Notes under the pieces: generated by a model
Databases searched by the model: none
The model's input: the letters and a program-made list of their open reading frames with translations, nothing else
Told to the model about the DNA's origin: nothing
In this document: positions 47,641-55,514 of the stretch, piece by piece
Numbering within the stretch: position 1 is the first letter of the stretch
How the letters are laid out: every line of letters begins with the position of its first letter
Program-made: the position numbers and the translations under genes
Source of the DNA: Branchiibius hedensis
Lineage (GTDB): Bacteria; Actinomycetota; Actinomycetes; Actinomycetales; Dermatophilaceae
Reading direction: 5' to 3'
DNA: 64,000 nucleotides
Assembly (NCBI RefSeq): GCF_900108585.1
Contig: NZ_UESZ01000001.1
Span: 2,170,001-2,234,000 of the forward strand

Positions 47641-48853
47641 CGCTCTTCAGGCTTTCCTTGATCGGGATCTGCGGCAGCACGCGGATCCGCCGCGGCACGG
47701 AATAGTCAGGTAGACGCTCAGCACAGTAGGCGACCAACTCCTGGTCGCTGACCTGCGATCCGTCGGCCAGCACGACCTCGGCAACGACCATATTGCCGAC
47801 CAGCGGCGCTTTGCGTCCGCGGACGGCGGCCCACGCCACGCCCGGGTGGCTCAGCAACACGTCGCGTACTTTGCCCGCCGAGGCTTTGGAACCGCCGACG
47901 TTGATCTCATCGGAGGCCAGGCGCCCGGTGATCAGCACCCGGTCGTCGGTGAGTTCGACGCGGTCGCCGGTGCGGATGACGGCGTCCATCCCGTCGGCGG
48001 CGTGTGATGAGGCGATCAGCAACTCCTCGCCGTCCACGGATAGGCGTGGGCGGCCCGGGGTGTCGCGGTCCAGCCAGGCGCGGGGGAAGCCGGCCTGCCC
48101 GTCGTGCACCGCGATCGCGGCGCCGGCCTCGGAGGAGGCGTAGATCCAGGAGATCCGGGCGTCGGGGTACAGCTCACGCAACTGGTCGAGGATCGCCTGG
48201 TCGACCGGTTCGCCGCCCAGGGTGACCTGCTCCAGCGGCAGCCGGGCCATGGTCTCGCCGGAGCGGAAGATCGCCTGCCGCCAGAAGGTGGGGGTCCCCG
48301 AAGCGGCGCTCACGCCGTACATCTCGGCCTTCGCCGGCCAGGAGTCCAACTCGGACGGTTCGACGAAGACGATGTCCTGCCCGGGCAGGCTCAGCGAGAG
48401 GGTGACCACTTGCCACCAGGCGTAGGCACCTGTGGCGTAGGGGCACAGCCAGGTGCGCGGCGGCTGCTGGCCGCTCACGGTCGTCAGTGAATCGAGCGTG
48501 TGCGCGACCTGCTTGGGCCGACCGGTGGAACCGCTGGTGAGCAACCAGATCCGGCCCGGTTCAGCCGGGCGCTCGGTGAGCGCGGGGGTGACGTCGTGCC
48601 CCTCGATGATGCTCAGACCGGCCTCACGCAGCTCGGTCTCCTGCTCGGCGCCGATCCGGGTGCGGGCCGCGATCAGCGTCTCCCGACCGGGGTCGAGCAC
48701 GTGCGCCCAGACCGCGTGCGCCGCCTGCTCGTTGTTGGCGGTGAGGAACGCAGCCGCTTGCGGGAAACTCGCCGGCGCCGACCCGAGATCGGCCCAGGTG
48801 GTGACCGTGTCGCCGGCAACGACCCGGTTGGCGGCTCCTGCCGGTTGCGTCAC
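47633..48853 (-). CDS. Adenylate-forming acyl ligase (short AMP-binding enzyme)
   Basis: A 406-residue ANL-superfamily enzyme: P-loop LLTSGSTGRPKQVAHT, the A5-like YASSEAG, RTGDRVE and INVGGSKASAGKVRDVLLSH, with the C-terminal catalytic lysine region PIKESLKSDV. It is about 100 residues shorter than usual, mostly at the N-terminus. It probably activates a carboxylic acid as adenylate and loads it onto the neighbouring carrier protein. It overlaps the carrier gene by 4 bp and the SDR gene by 8 bp. Confidence 0.88.
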   Translation of the reverse strand: MTQPAGAANRVVAGDTVTTWADLGSAPASFPQAAAFLTANNEQAAHAVWAHVLDPGRETLIAARTRIGAEQETELREAGLSIIEGHDVTPALTERPAEPGRIWLLTSGSTGRPKQVAHTLDSLTTVSGQQPPRTWLCPYATGAYAWWQVVTLSLSLPGQDIVFVEPSELDSWPAKAEMYGVSAASGTPTFWRQAIFRSGETMARLPLEQVTLGGEPVDQAILDQLRELYPDARISWIYASSEAGAAIAVHDGQAGFPRAWLDRDTPGRPRLSVDGEELLIASSHAADGMDAVIRTGDRVELTDDRVLITGRLASDEINVGGSKASAGKVRDVLLSHPGVAWAAVRGRKAPLVGNMVVAEVVLADGSQVSDQELVAYCAERLPDYSVPRRIRVLPQIPIKESLKSDV

Positions 48854-49101
48854 GCGGTTTGCAGCTGGTCGACGAAGTCCAGTACGTCGGACACCGTCTC
48901 GATCGAGCGCAGGCCGGGGGCATCGAAGTTGAGCTCCTCGTCCAACTCGTCCTCGACCCGCAGCGCCAGCTCGGAGAAGTCCAGCGAGCGGAAGCCGATC
49001 TCGTCCAGCCGGGTCGAGTCATCGGCGGGAAGCTGTTTGCCCTGCGCCGAGAGCACCTCCCCCATCAGGGTGCGTACCTGGTCGCGCGAGAGCGTGGCCA
49101 C
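48850..49101 (-). CDS. Acyl carrier protein
   Basis: An 83-residue carrier protein with four helices and strong negative charge. The phosphopantetheine attachment serine is S39 in IGFRSLDFSELALRVE; the usual Asp before it (DSL) is Arg here. It begins the minus-strand operon with the ligase, SDR and PPTase-like/GT2 genes. This is a dedicated carrier, distinct in context from the fatty-acid ACP. It diverges from the PseH-like gene over 47 bp. Confidence 0.88.
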   Translation of the reverse strand: MATLSRDQVRTLMGEVLSAQGKQLPADDSTRLDEIGFRSLDFSELALRVEDELDEELNFDAPGLRSIETVSDVLDFVDQLQTA

Positions 49102-49148
49102 TTCAACCTCCGTGGTTGTATTCGGGAATCACCGAGTAGTTTAGCGAT

Positions 49149-49661
49149 GTGTTGCGAGCAGCTACGGACGATGACAAAGACCTGGCGCTGAAGTGGCGTA
49201 ATCACCCGGTTGTCCGGGCGGTTTCGCTGCAGCAGCAGCCGATCAGCGAGGACGAACACACCCAGTACTGGGATTCGCTGAAGAACAACCGGCATCGCAA
49301 GGTCTACATCTACGAGTTGGCTGACACCCCGGCAGGCGTCGTCACGTTCTTCGACATCGATGACGGCTACGCGATGTGGGGCTACTACCTGGACAACGAC
49401 GGCCTGGAAGCCCGCGGGCAGCTCCTGCCGGCGTGGATCAAGATCCAGCGGGAGGCTGTGAAGTTGGCCTTCGGCCCGACCGACCAGGGCGGCCTGGCGT
49501 TGGAAGTCCTCGAAGGTGAGGTCCTCGAGGCCAACGAAGCGGTTCGCTCGATGAACAAGCGCAATGGCTTTGAAGAGGTCGGGGTCGAGGACGTCGAGAT
49601 CGACGGCCTGGTCACCGTGGTCCACCGCATCCGGCGCACCGTGCAGCCCGGCGACCGCTGA
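49149..49661 (+). CDS. pseH: PseH-like N-acetyltransferase
   Basis: A 170-residue GNAT protein. The DLALKWRNHPVVR motif is the WRN pattern of PseH and related amino-sugar N-acetyltransferases. PseH acetylates the 4-amino group of UDP-4-amino-4,6-dideoxy-AltNAc made by PseB and PseC. The canonical acetyl-CoA loop is not obvious (LEGEVLEANEAVRSMNKRNGF keeps the NxxxxxxNxxxGF end), so assignment rests on the WRN motif and the complete pathway around it. It starts at GTG 49149. Another acyl-transfer role linked to the adjacent ACP operon is possible. Confidence 0.7.
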   Translation: MLRAATDDDKDLALKWRNHPVVRAVSLQQQPISEDEHTQYWDSLKNNRHRKVYIYELADTPAGVVTFFDIDDGYAMWGYYLDNDGLEARGQLLPAWIKIQREAVKLAFGPTDQGGLALEVLEGEVLEANEAVRSMNKRNGFEEVGVEDVEIDGLVTVVHRIRRTVQPGDR

Positions 49662-49662
49662 T

Positions 49663-50079
49663 TCAGTCCCGCCGCAGCGTCCGGTAGAACGCCACCGAGC
49701 ACCCGACACCGGCCGCGAGCACGATCCACGGCGCCGGTGTCATCTGCGTCCCGGACTGGGTGACGATCAGCCCTTCACCGTCGAGCACGGCACCGTCCCG
49801 ATAGCCCGCGGCAACGGTGCCCGAGGGTACGAACCGCCGGTCCAAGGTGAGATTCGTGACGGCCCGCGACCCGTCATTGCTGACCCAGTCACCGGTCAGG
49901 ATGCATTGGGTGAAGCGGCCGGTGCCCGAGCACGCCGTCTGCGATGCGGTGTACCTGCCCCAGAGCACCGGGATGCGCTGGTTCAGGACGTACGCCGCGA
50001 CGAGGGCGAAGCAACCGGCGGCCAGTGCCGCAAGGACCGCCAACGCGACGCTGCGAGCGAACCGCACCCTGATCACCAC
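49663..50079 (-). CDS. Small membrane protein of unknown function
   Basis: A 138-residue protein with an N-terminal membrane helix (SVALAVLAALAAGCFALVAA), a small extracytoplasmic domain with two cysteines (TACSGTGRFTQCILTG) likely forming a disulfide, and a C-terminal membrane helix (WIVLAAGVGCSVAFY). I do not recognise a family. It is convergent with the pseH-like gene and lies 27 bp downstream of the LysR gene, on the same strand. Confidence 0.65.
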   Translation of the reverse strand: MVIRVRFARSVALAVLAALAAGCFALVAAYVLNQRIPVLWGRYTASQTACSGTGRFTQCILTGDWVSNDGSRAVTNLTLDRRFVPSGTVAAGYRDGAVLDGEGLIVTQSGTQMTPAPWIVLAAGVGCSVAFYRTLRRD

Positions 50080-50106
50080 CCGATCAGTCTCGCGCCGACG
50101 AATCGG

Positions 50107-50940
50107 TTACGCCAGCCGCTGCAGAGCCGCGGTCGCGCGCGGATTGTCCGGCTCGCCGTACGCCGACCACTCGTAGTGCAACGTTGTCCGGATCGGGACC
50201 ATGACGACCCCCGGCGGGGTCGGTGTGCTGATCAGGCTGACCGCCAGGCACTCCCCCGCCGCCACCCAGCGCAGCGGGTTGAGGCTCGAATCCGACTGCA
50301 CGGCATACGTTTTCGGATCGATGCCCGCCTCGTCGAACAGTCGGCGGACCAGCGCAACCCAGGAGGGCGCGAAGTCCTGTCGTGGTAGGTAGTGCACCTC
50401 GTGCGACGTCTCGGACAGGTCGACCGATTCACCATCGGCGAGCCGATGACCTTCGGGTACGGCGAGCCCCACCTCCTCCTGCTCCATCGCCACCCGCCCC
50501 GGCCCGGGCCCGAGGTCGGCGACCACGACGTCCAGCTCGCCGGACTGCAGCTTTGCGCGCAGCTCGCGTTCGCCGGCGCGTTGCACCTGCACGGGTGGCG
50601 GCAGCCGGGCCAACACGTGTTGCACCACGGCCAGTTCGTCGTCGACCACACCGACGCGCAGTACCTCACCGTCGCGGGCGGCAGCCGCACCCCGCTCGAG
50701 AGCAGTGAGCGCCTGCCGGGCGAACGGCTCGAAGCGCTGACCGGCCGCGGTGAGACGCATACCGTTGGCACCACGCTCGAATAGCGCTGCGCCCACGGCC
50801 TTTTCGAGACGCACGATCCGCGCGGACAGGGCCGGCTGGGAGACGTGCCGGGCGCGGGCGGCCGCGATCGTCGTACCCTCCTGGGCCACCGCCAGGAAGT
50901 CCGCGAGCAGATCGAAATCAACGTCCATCCCGGCCATCAT
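50107..50940 (-). CDS. LysR-family transcriptional regulator
   Basis: A 277-residue LysR-type regulator. The N-terminal helix-turn-helix reads FLAVAQEGTTIAAARARHVS followed by QPALSARIVRLEKAVGAALF; a linker helix and a periplasmic-binding-like effector domain (VLRVGVVDDELAVVQ) follow. The inducer is unknown. The gene is divergent from the small PH-like membrane protein gene. Start could be the first or second Met (Met1, Met2, Met5). Confidence 0.88.
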   Translation of the reverse strand: MMAGMDVDFDLLADFLAVAQEGTTIAAARARHVSQPALSARIVRLEKAVGAALFERGANGMRLTAAGQRFEPFARQALTALERGAAAARDGEVLRVGVVDDELAVVQHVLARLPPPVQVQRAGERELRAKLQSGELDVVVADLGPGPGRVAMEQEEVGLAVPEGHRLADGESVDLSETSHEVHYLPRQDFAPSWVALVRRLFDEAGIDPKTYAVQSDSSLNPLRWVAAGECLAVSLISTPTPPGVVMVPIRTTLHYEWSAYGEPDNPRATAALQRLA

Positions 50941-50992
50941 CCACCCGCCGGGGTGGCCTACCCGGCCCTCAGGAGCGCCATGCTCTTGCGTC

Positions 50993-51409
50993 GTGGGGGA
51001 CGAGGACGTTGTCGAGTATCAGTTGGCGCGGTCGGCGGTTCAGCGATGGATCCTGTGGGTGCTGCCCATCGGAGTTCTTGGCAGCATCCTGGTCATCGTG
51101 GGTCGGCTGATAGGTCAGCACCGTCTCGACGTGGGACAACTGGTGGTGCTCATCGTCGCCACCGCCTGTTGGTTGTACGCGCGTTTTGCCACCCGCCGGA
51201 GATCAGCACTGACAGCCGATACCGGGGCCATCCACCTGCCAACACCGATGCGCGACTTGTACTGGAATGACGTCGCCCATGTACAGGCGCCGACGCGCTG
51301 GTCCGATGTCGTCCGGGTCGTGATGAATGACGGCACCGAGAAACCGACCGGTTTCCCGCCGGAGTATGCCGAGCGGTTGGCCGCCGTGGGCAGGAAGCCG
51401 CTGCGCTGA
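50993..51409 (+). CDS. Small membrane protein with PH-like domain
   Basis: A 138-residue protein with two membrane helices (WILWVLPIGVLGSILVIVG and VGQLVVLIVATACWLYARF) followed by a bacterial-PH-like cytoplasmic domain (DLYWNDVAHVQAPTRWSDVV). Function unknown. GTG at 50993 is taken as start. However, AGGAG at 50971 is ideally spaced from an ATG at 50980 that is out of frame by one base, with a run of five G between. If one G were absent, that ATG would lead directly into this protein. Confidence 0.6.
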   Translation: MGDEDVVEYQLARSAVQRWILWVLPIGVLGSILVIVGRLIGQHRLDVGQLVVLIVATACWLYARFATRRRSALTADTGAIHLPTPMRDLYWNDVAHVQAPTRWSDVVRVVMNDGTEKPTGFPPEYAERLAAVGRKPLR

Positions 51410-51414
51410 CCTGG

Positions 51415-51437
51415 GCCTATCGGCCCGGCGGATAGGC
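51415..51437 (+). terminator. Candidate hairpin after PH-like gene
   Basis: GCCTATC (51415-51421) and GATAGGC (51431-51437) form a 7-bp stem with a 9-base loop just after the stop codon at 51407-51409. It would isolate the pseI transcript. Confidence 0.45.
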
Positions 51438-51489
51438 TGATCCAAAACCACAGTTGGACACTGCCGCACCCGTGACGAAGGCTAGGTAC

Positions 51490-52551
51490 ATGAGCACGCA
51501 ACTCCCCGACATCACGATCGGCAAGCACTCCATCGGCCCGGACCACGCGCCGTACATCATCGCCGAGGTTTCCGGTAACCACGACGGTTCGCTGGACAAG
51601 GCGCTCGCCATCGTGCGGATGGTCGCCGACAGCGGCGCGCAGGCGATCAAGTTGCAGACCTACAAGCCGGAGACGATCACCATCGACTCCGACGCTCCCG
51701 ACTTCCGCCTCTCCGACGGGCACGAGTTGTGGGGCGGGCGCACCCTGTGGGACCTCTACACCGAGGCGCACACGCCGTGGGAGTGGCACGAGCCGATCTT
51801 CACCCTCGCGAACGACCTGGGTCTGACCTGCTTCTCCAGCCCGTTCGACGCCACGGCGATCGATCTGCTGGAGTCGCTGGACACCCCGGCCTACAAGATC
51901 GCCAGCTCCGAGATCGTCGACCTGCCGCTGATCCGCCTCGCGGCCGGCAAGGGCAAGCCGATCATCATCTCCACCGGCATGGCCTCGATTAGTGAGATTG
52001 ATGCCGCCGTCACCGCGGCCCGCGAGACCGGTAACGAGCAGATCATCGTGCTGTCCTGCACCGCCGACTACCCGGCCAACCCCGAAGAATCCAACCTGCG
52101 CGGCATCCCCGTCCTGCGGGACGCCTTCGACGCACACATCGGCCTGTCGGATCACACCCCCGGCATCGGCGCTCCCCTGGCCGCCGTCGCCCTCGGCGCC
52201 GTCGTCGTCGAGAAGCACGTCACGCTGGCGCGCGAAGGCGGCGGCGTTGACTCCTCCTTCTCCTTGGAGCCCGATGAGTTGCGGGCCCTGGTGCGCGAGT
52301 CAGAGGTGGCCTGGCAGTGCCTCGGGCAGGCGCGCATCGGCGCGAAAGCCGGTGAGCGCGAAGGACTCCGGTTCCGCCGCTCGCTCTACGTCGTCGAGGA
52401 CGTCAAGGCCGGCGATGTCGTCACGGCGCAGAACGTGCGCTCCATCCGCCCCGCCCTCGGCCTGGCGCCCGACCTGTTCCGGGTCGTCGAGGGTCGCACC
52501 TTCGCCACGGACGTCAGCCGCGGCACGGCGTTGTCCTGGGATCTGATCTGA
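51490..52551 (+). CDS. pseI: Pseudaminic acid synthase
   Basis: A 353-residue NeuB-family synthase that condenses 2,4-diacetamido-2,4,6-trideoxy-L-altropyranose with PEP to give pseudaminic acid. The TIM barrel has YIIAEVSGNHDGSLDKAL, AIKLQTYKPETIT, SSPFDATAIDLLES and GLSDHTPGIGAPLAAVALGA. A C-terminal SAF (antifreeze-like) domain starts near RRSLYVVEDVKAGDV. SGNHDGS and the KPETIT block favour PseI over sialic or legionaminic synthases. The ATG at 51490 has AAGG 8 bases upstream. The next gene is 25 bp away. Confidence 0.93.
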   Translation: MSTQLPDITIGKHSIGPDHAPYIIAEVSGNHDGSLDKALAIVRMVADSGAQAIKLQTYKPETITIDSDAPDFRLSDGHELWGGRTLWDLYTEAHTPWEWHEPIFTLANDLGLTCFSSPFDATAIDLLESLDTPAYKIASSEIVDLPLIRLAAGKGKPIIISTGMASISEIDAAVTAARETGNEQIIVLSCTADYPANPEESNLRGIPVLRDAFDAHIGLSDHTPGIGAPLAAVALGAVVVEKHVTLAREGGGVDSSFSLEPDELRALVRESEVAWQCLGQARIGAKAGEREGLRFRRSLYVVEDVKAGDVVTAQNVRSIRPALGLAPDLFRVVEGRTFATDVSRGTALSWDLI

Positions 52552-52576
52552 TCGGGGCCCAACTAAGCTGACCCCC

Positions 52577-54427
52577 ATGACCGAACAGGCTGAGTACACC
52601 GGCATCCAACAGGACTCCGTGTCCGGCGCAACCGTGATCGTCGGCGACATGATCGCGTGGTCCGACCTCGCGGAGATGATTGCACCGGACGCGACCGCCA
52701 CGGTCATCCAGCGACTCGTCGCCGCGAGCGCACCGCAGACGGTGTTGCTGGCCGGCCCGCGTGCGGGGTTGCTGCTGCCGCACCTGCCCACGACAGCGCG
52801 GATCGACGTTCTGACGCGCTCCCTGGACGACATTCGGGCCCTGGAGATCCTCGGCGGGATGCACTCGCGGGTGTCCTACTACTGCGGCGGCCTGCTGGAC
52901 TTCCAGCCCAGCCGCCACTACGACCTGATCGTCGCGTTGGGTGGTCCGCAGCGTCTGCTCAGCCCGGATCGGACCGGCCTGACGATCGGCGAGACGATCA
53001 ACCGGCTCGGCGACGCGTTGAGCGAGGACGGCCGGTTGGTGACCGACCTCGCCAACGAGTTGGGCCTGACCGACCTGGTCCGCGCCGTACCCGACCCCCA
53101 GGCGCAGGAGAACGTCTCGTGGTGGATCGGTGCGGACGGCTTCAGCAAGCGGGCGACCTATGCCCGCGAGCGGGAGGGGCTCCTGGCCGGCGCCGGGCTG
53201 ACCTGCCACTCGACGTACGCCGCCCTGCCGGACCTGGACGCGCACAATCTGTTGATCTCGCGTGACATTGCAACTGACCCCGATCGCGTCGAGGCCGTGC
53301 GGGCCGTCGCCGCCCAGGTCACCACCCAGGAACTGAGCGAGCTGCCGGTGCTGCGCGATGTGCATGCCACCCTCGACCGGGTCACGGCGGCCGGCCAACT
53401 GGATGACCTGGCGCCCGCGTGGCTGGTGGTCGCCGGCAAGGGCGCACCGGTCCAGGCCACCCTGCCCGACGTCGTGTACGTCGAGTCGGGGCCGGCGCGA
53501 TGGACCCAGCGCCTGGTGCTGGAGGGCGACTCGGTCACCCGCTCGTGGAGCGATGGTCATCATGAGGCCGACCGCAGTGAAGTCGACCTGACGCGAACCT
53601 TGCGGGCCGAGTTCCCGGTCGGCGTCACGTTGGAGACGCACCTGCGGGCCGCGGCGGCCACCCGCCAGCAGTCCGCCGTGCGGCCGCTGGTCCGCCAGTA
53701 CGCCGCGTGGCTCGAGGACGCGTCGGCCTGGCCGACCGATGTCGCCGCGCAGCGAGTCTTCGCCACCCCGGACAACATCCTGGTCAGCGACGACGGCCTG
53801 AGATTGCTGGACCAGACCTGGAGCCGGGCCGGGGTGGTGTCCGCCGGAGACACCCTCGTGCGGGGTCTGCGCACCTTCGCGACCCGCTTGCTCGCCACCG
53901 GAGGGGCGCACCCCTGGCGCGTGGGAGTGACCCCTGATGAGTTGACCGTCACGCTGGCCGCGATGGCCGGGTTCTCGGTGACGCCCGCCGACATCGGGCG
54001 GGTCGCTGCCTCCTCGGCGCACATCCGGGCCACGTTGATGGGCACTCCCAACGCGGCCGACGAACTGTTGGAGCTGGACCTGGAGAGCGGTCGGCACGCC
54101 CGCGACCTACCCGCTGCCGACCAAGCCGGTTATCGCGAATTGCTGACCCGGCTGCGCGCCGTGGCCAGCGAAATGCGGCAGAAGGACGGCCAGATCGCCT
54201 GGCTCGAAGGCACGTTGCGACACCGCGACCGCTACATCCGGCGCCTGGAGAAGACCATCGAGAACTACGAGACGACGTTGACCTATCGAGCCGTCGACCT
54301 GATGCGCGCGCCGCGGCGGATCGCCACGAACCGGGCCGTTTCGATGGCCAAGTCGACCGCTGACCAGGTGTTGCCGCCCGGCGCGATGAGCAAGGCACGC
54401 AACCTGGCCAAGCGGCTGGGCGACTAA
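52577..54427 (+). CDS. Three-part protein: methyltransferase-like, central kinase-like, coiled coil
   Basis: A 616-residue protein I cannot assign. Residues about 45-170 look like a class I methyltransferase-like Rossmann domain (QTVLLAGPRAGLLLPHL; YDLIVALGGPQRLL). A central region (about 330-470) with FATPDNILVSDDGLRLLDQT resembles the catalytic loop area of phosphotransferases. Residues about 510-560 form a coiled coil (QKDGQIAWLEGTLRHRDRY) before a basic tail. It lies 25 bp after pseI, so it probably acts on or regulates the length of the Pse polymer; coiled coils serve as length rulers in some O-antigen systems. Confidence 0.7.
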   Translation: MTEQAEYTGIQQDSVSGATVIVGDMIAWSDLAEMIAPDATATVIQRLVAASAPQTVLLAGPRAGLLLPHLPTTARIDVLTRSLDDIRALEILGGMHSRVSYYCGGLLDFQPSRHYDLIVALGGPQRLLSPDRTGLTIGETINRLGDALSEDGRLVTDLANELGLTDLVRAVPDPQAQENVSWWIGADGFSKRATYAREREGLLAGAGLTCHSTYAALPDLDAHNLLISRDIATDPDRVEAVRAVAAQVTTQELSELPVLRDVHATLDRVTAAGQLDDLAPAWLVVAGKGAPVQATLPDVVYVESGPARWTQRLVLEGDSVTRSWSDGHHEADRSEVDLTRTLRAEFPVGVTLETHLRAAAATRQQSAVRPLVRQYAAWLEDASAWPTDVAAQRVFATPDNILVSDDGLRLLDQTWSRAGVVSAGDTLVRGLRTFATRLLATGGAHPWRVGVTPDELTVTLAAMAGFSVTPADIGRVAASSAHIRATLMGTPNAADELLELDLESGRHARDLPAADQAGYRELLTRLRAVASEMRQKDGQIAWLEGTLRHRDRYIRRLEKTIENYETTLTYRAVDLMRAPRRIATNRAVSMAKSTADQVLPPGAMSKARNLAKRLGD

Positions 54428-54434
54428 GGACCGG

Positions 54435-55514
54435 TCAGGACACGACGCCCGGGGTCGACGGTTCCGCATCGGTGCGGACCGGCTCCGTGGCCGTCGACGG
54501 CTCCGGTTGCTCGGTCGTCTCCGCCGCGACCTCGACCACTGGCTCGTCCACGTCACTGACGAGGCCGTCGGAGGACTCGGCGTCGACCGGTGCGCGGTGC
54601 GCATTGACCCGGGCCCGGCGGGAACTGGCGCGGTTGATGTGCTTCTCGTCCAACGGCGGCGCCGGCGGCGGCGGGAGCGGATGAGTCAGTACATCGCCCC
54701 AGCCGAAGACGTCGATGATCTCGGTCTCCGGCAGCACGTGGTCCAGTCCGAGCTCATCGGCGGCGACGCCATATGCGTAGTCACGGGGGATCGAGAACTG
54801 GTGCATCTGGGGCCACATCCGACGCGGCTTGCTCGCACCACCCAGGATCGCGTGATCCGCCTCGAGTTCCATCGGGTCGCCGTAGACCCCGACCTCGTTG
54901 CCGGCGGTCGCTCCGTAGAGCACCGCGCTACTCATCCGATTGGAGACCACCCGCTTGTGTCGGCGCATCTCGTGTAGCTGCCGATAGAGGAAGGCAACAT
55001 CGGTGTCCTGCCACAGATAGCCCCGCTGGCCGTGCGTGATCACCCGCACACCGGCCTCTTCGTACTCGCGGCGTACTTCCGGGTTGTCGTACTCGTTCCA
55101 GTGCAAACAGACCGTGATCGGCACGTCCCCCTCGGCCGCCTTGATCTCTTCGACGTATTCGGTGTGACTGCCGACGACTTGTTGCCCCTCCCAGCCGTGG
55201 AAGGGATAGACGATCGTGCCCTCGCGCTCCGGCTGACCGGCCAACCAGTCCTGCTGCTTCTCCAACTCCAGCAGATACAGCCAGGGCGCACCGACGGTGA
55301 CGTAGTCACGCAACCCGTCGGCCCAGCCGCGGCGGGCGCACGCCTGCGACCACACGAACTTGGGGTAGCGCGGCGCGAACACGGTGCCGACGGCGAAACC
55401 GTCGTGCATGTTCCAGCCGTGCTGGAGGTAACCCCACATCCGGGGCGGTTCCTCCAGGCCGACGTACCGGGCCATGATGTGCGCATGCCCGTAGAAGTGG
55501 TTCGCGTGATGCAT
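54435..55514 (-). CDS. Putative GT-B-type glycan transferase with acidic tail
   Basis: A 359-residue protein translated from an ATG that overlaps the pseC stop codon (TAATG), so it is tightly coupled to PseB-PseC. The region HKRVVSNRMSSAVLYGATAG followed by NEVGVYGDP resembles the donor-site end of polysialyl-/CDP-glycerol-type GT-B enzymes, and TIVYPFHGWEGQQVV fits the domain junction. The last 80 residues are proline- then acid-rich (VVEVAAETTEQPEP) and probably disordered. No family name is offered with confidence; transfer of pseudaminate or its partner sugar is the inference from context. Confidence 0.7.
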   Translation of the reverse strand: MHHANHFYGHAHIMARYVGLEEPPRMWGYLQHGWNMHDGFAVGTVFAPRYPKFVWSQACARRGWADGLRDYVTVGAPWLYLLELEKQQDWLAGQPEREGTIVYPFHGWEGQQVVGSHTEYVEEIKAAEGDVPITVCLHWNEYDNPEVRREYEEAGVRVITHGQRGYLWQDTDVAFLYRQLHEMRRHKRVVSNRMSSAVLYGATAGNEVGVYGDPMELEADHAILGGASKPRRMWPQMHQFSIPRDYAYGVAADELGLDHVLPETEIIDVFGWGDVLTHPLPPPPAPPLDEKHINRASSRRARVNAHRAPVDAESSDGLVSDVDEPVVEVAAETTEQPEPSTATEPVRTDAEPSTPGVVS

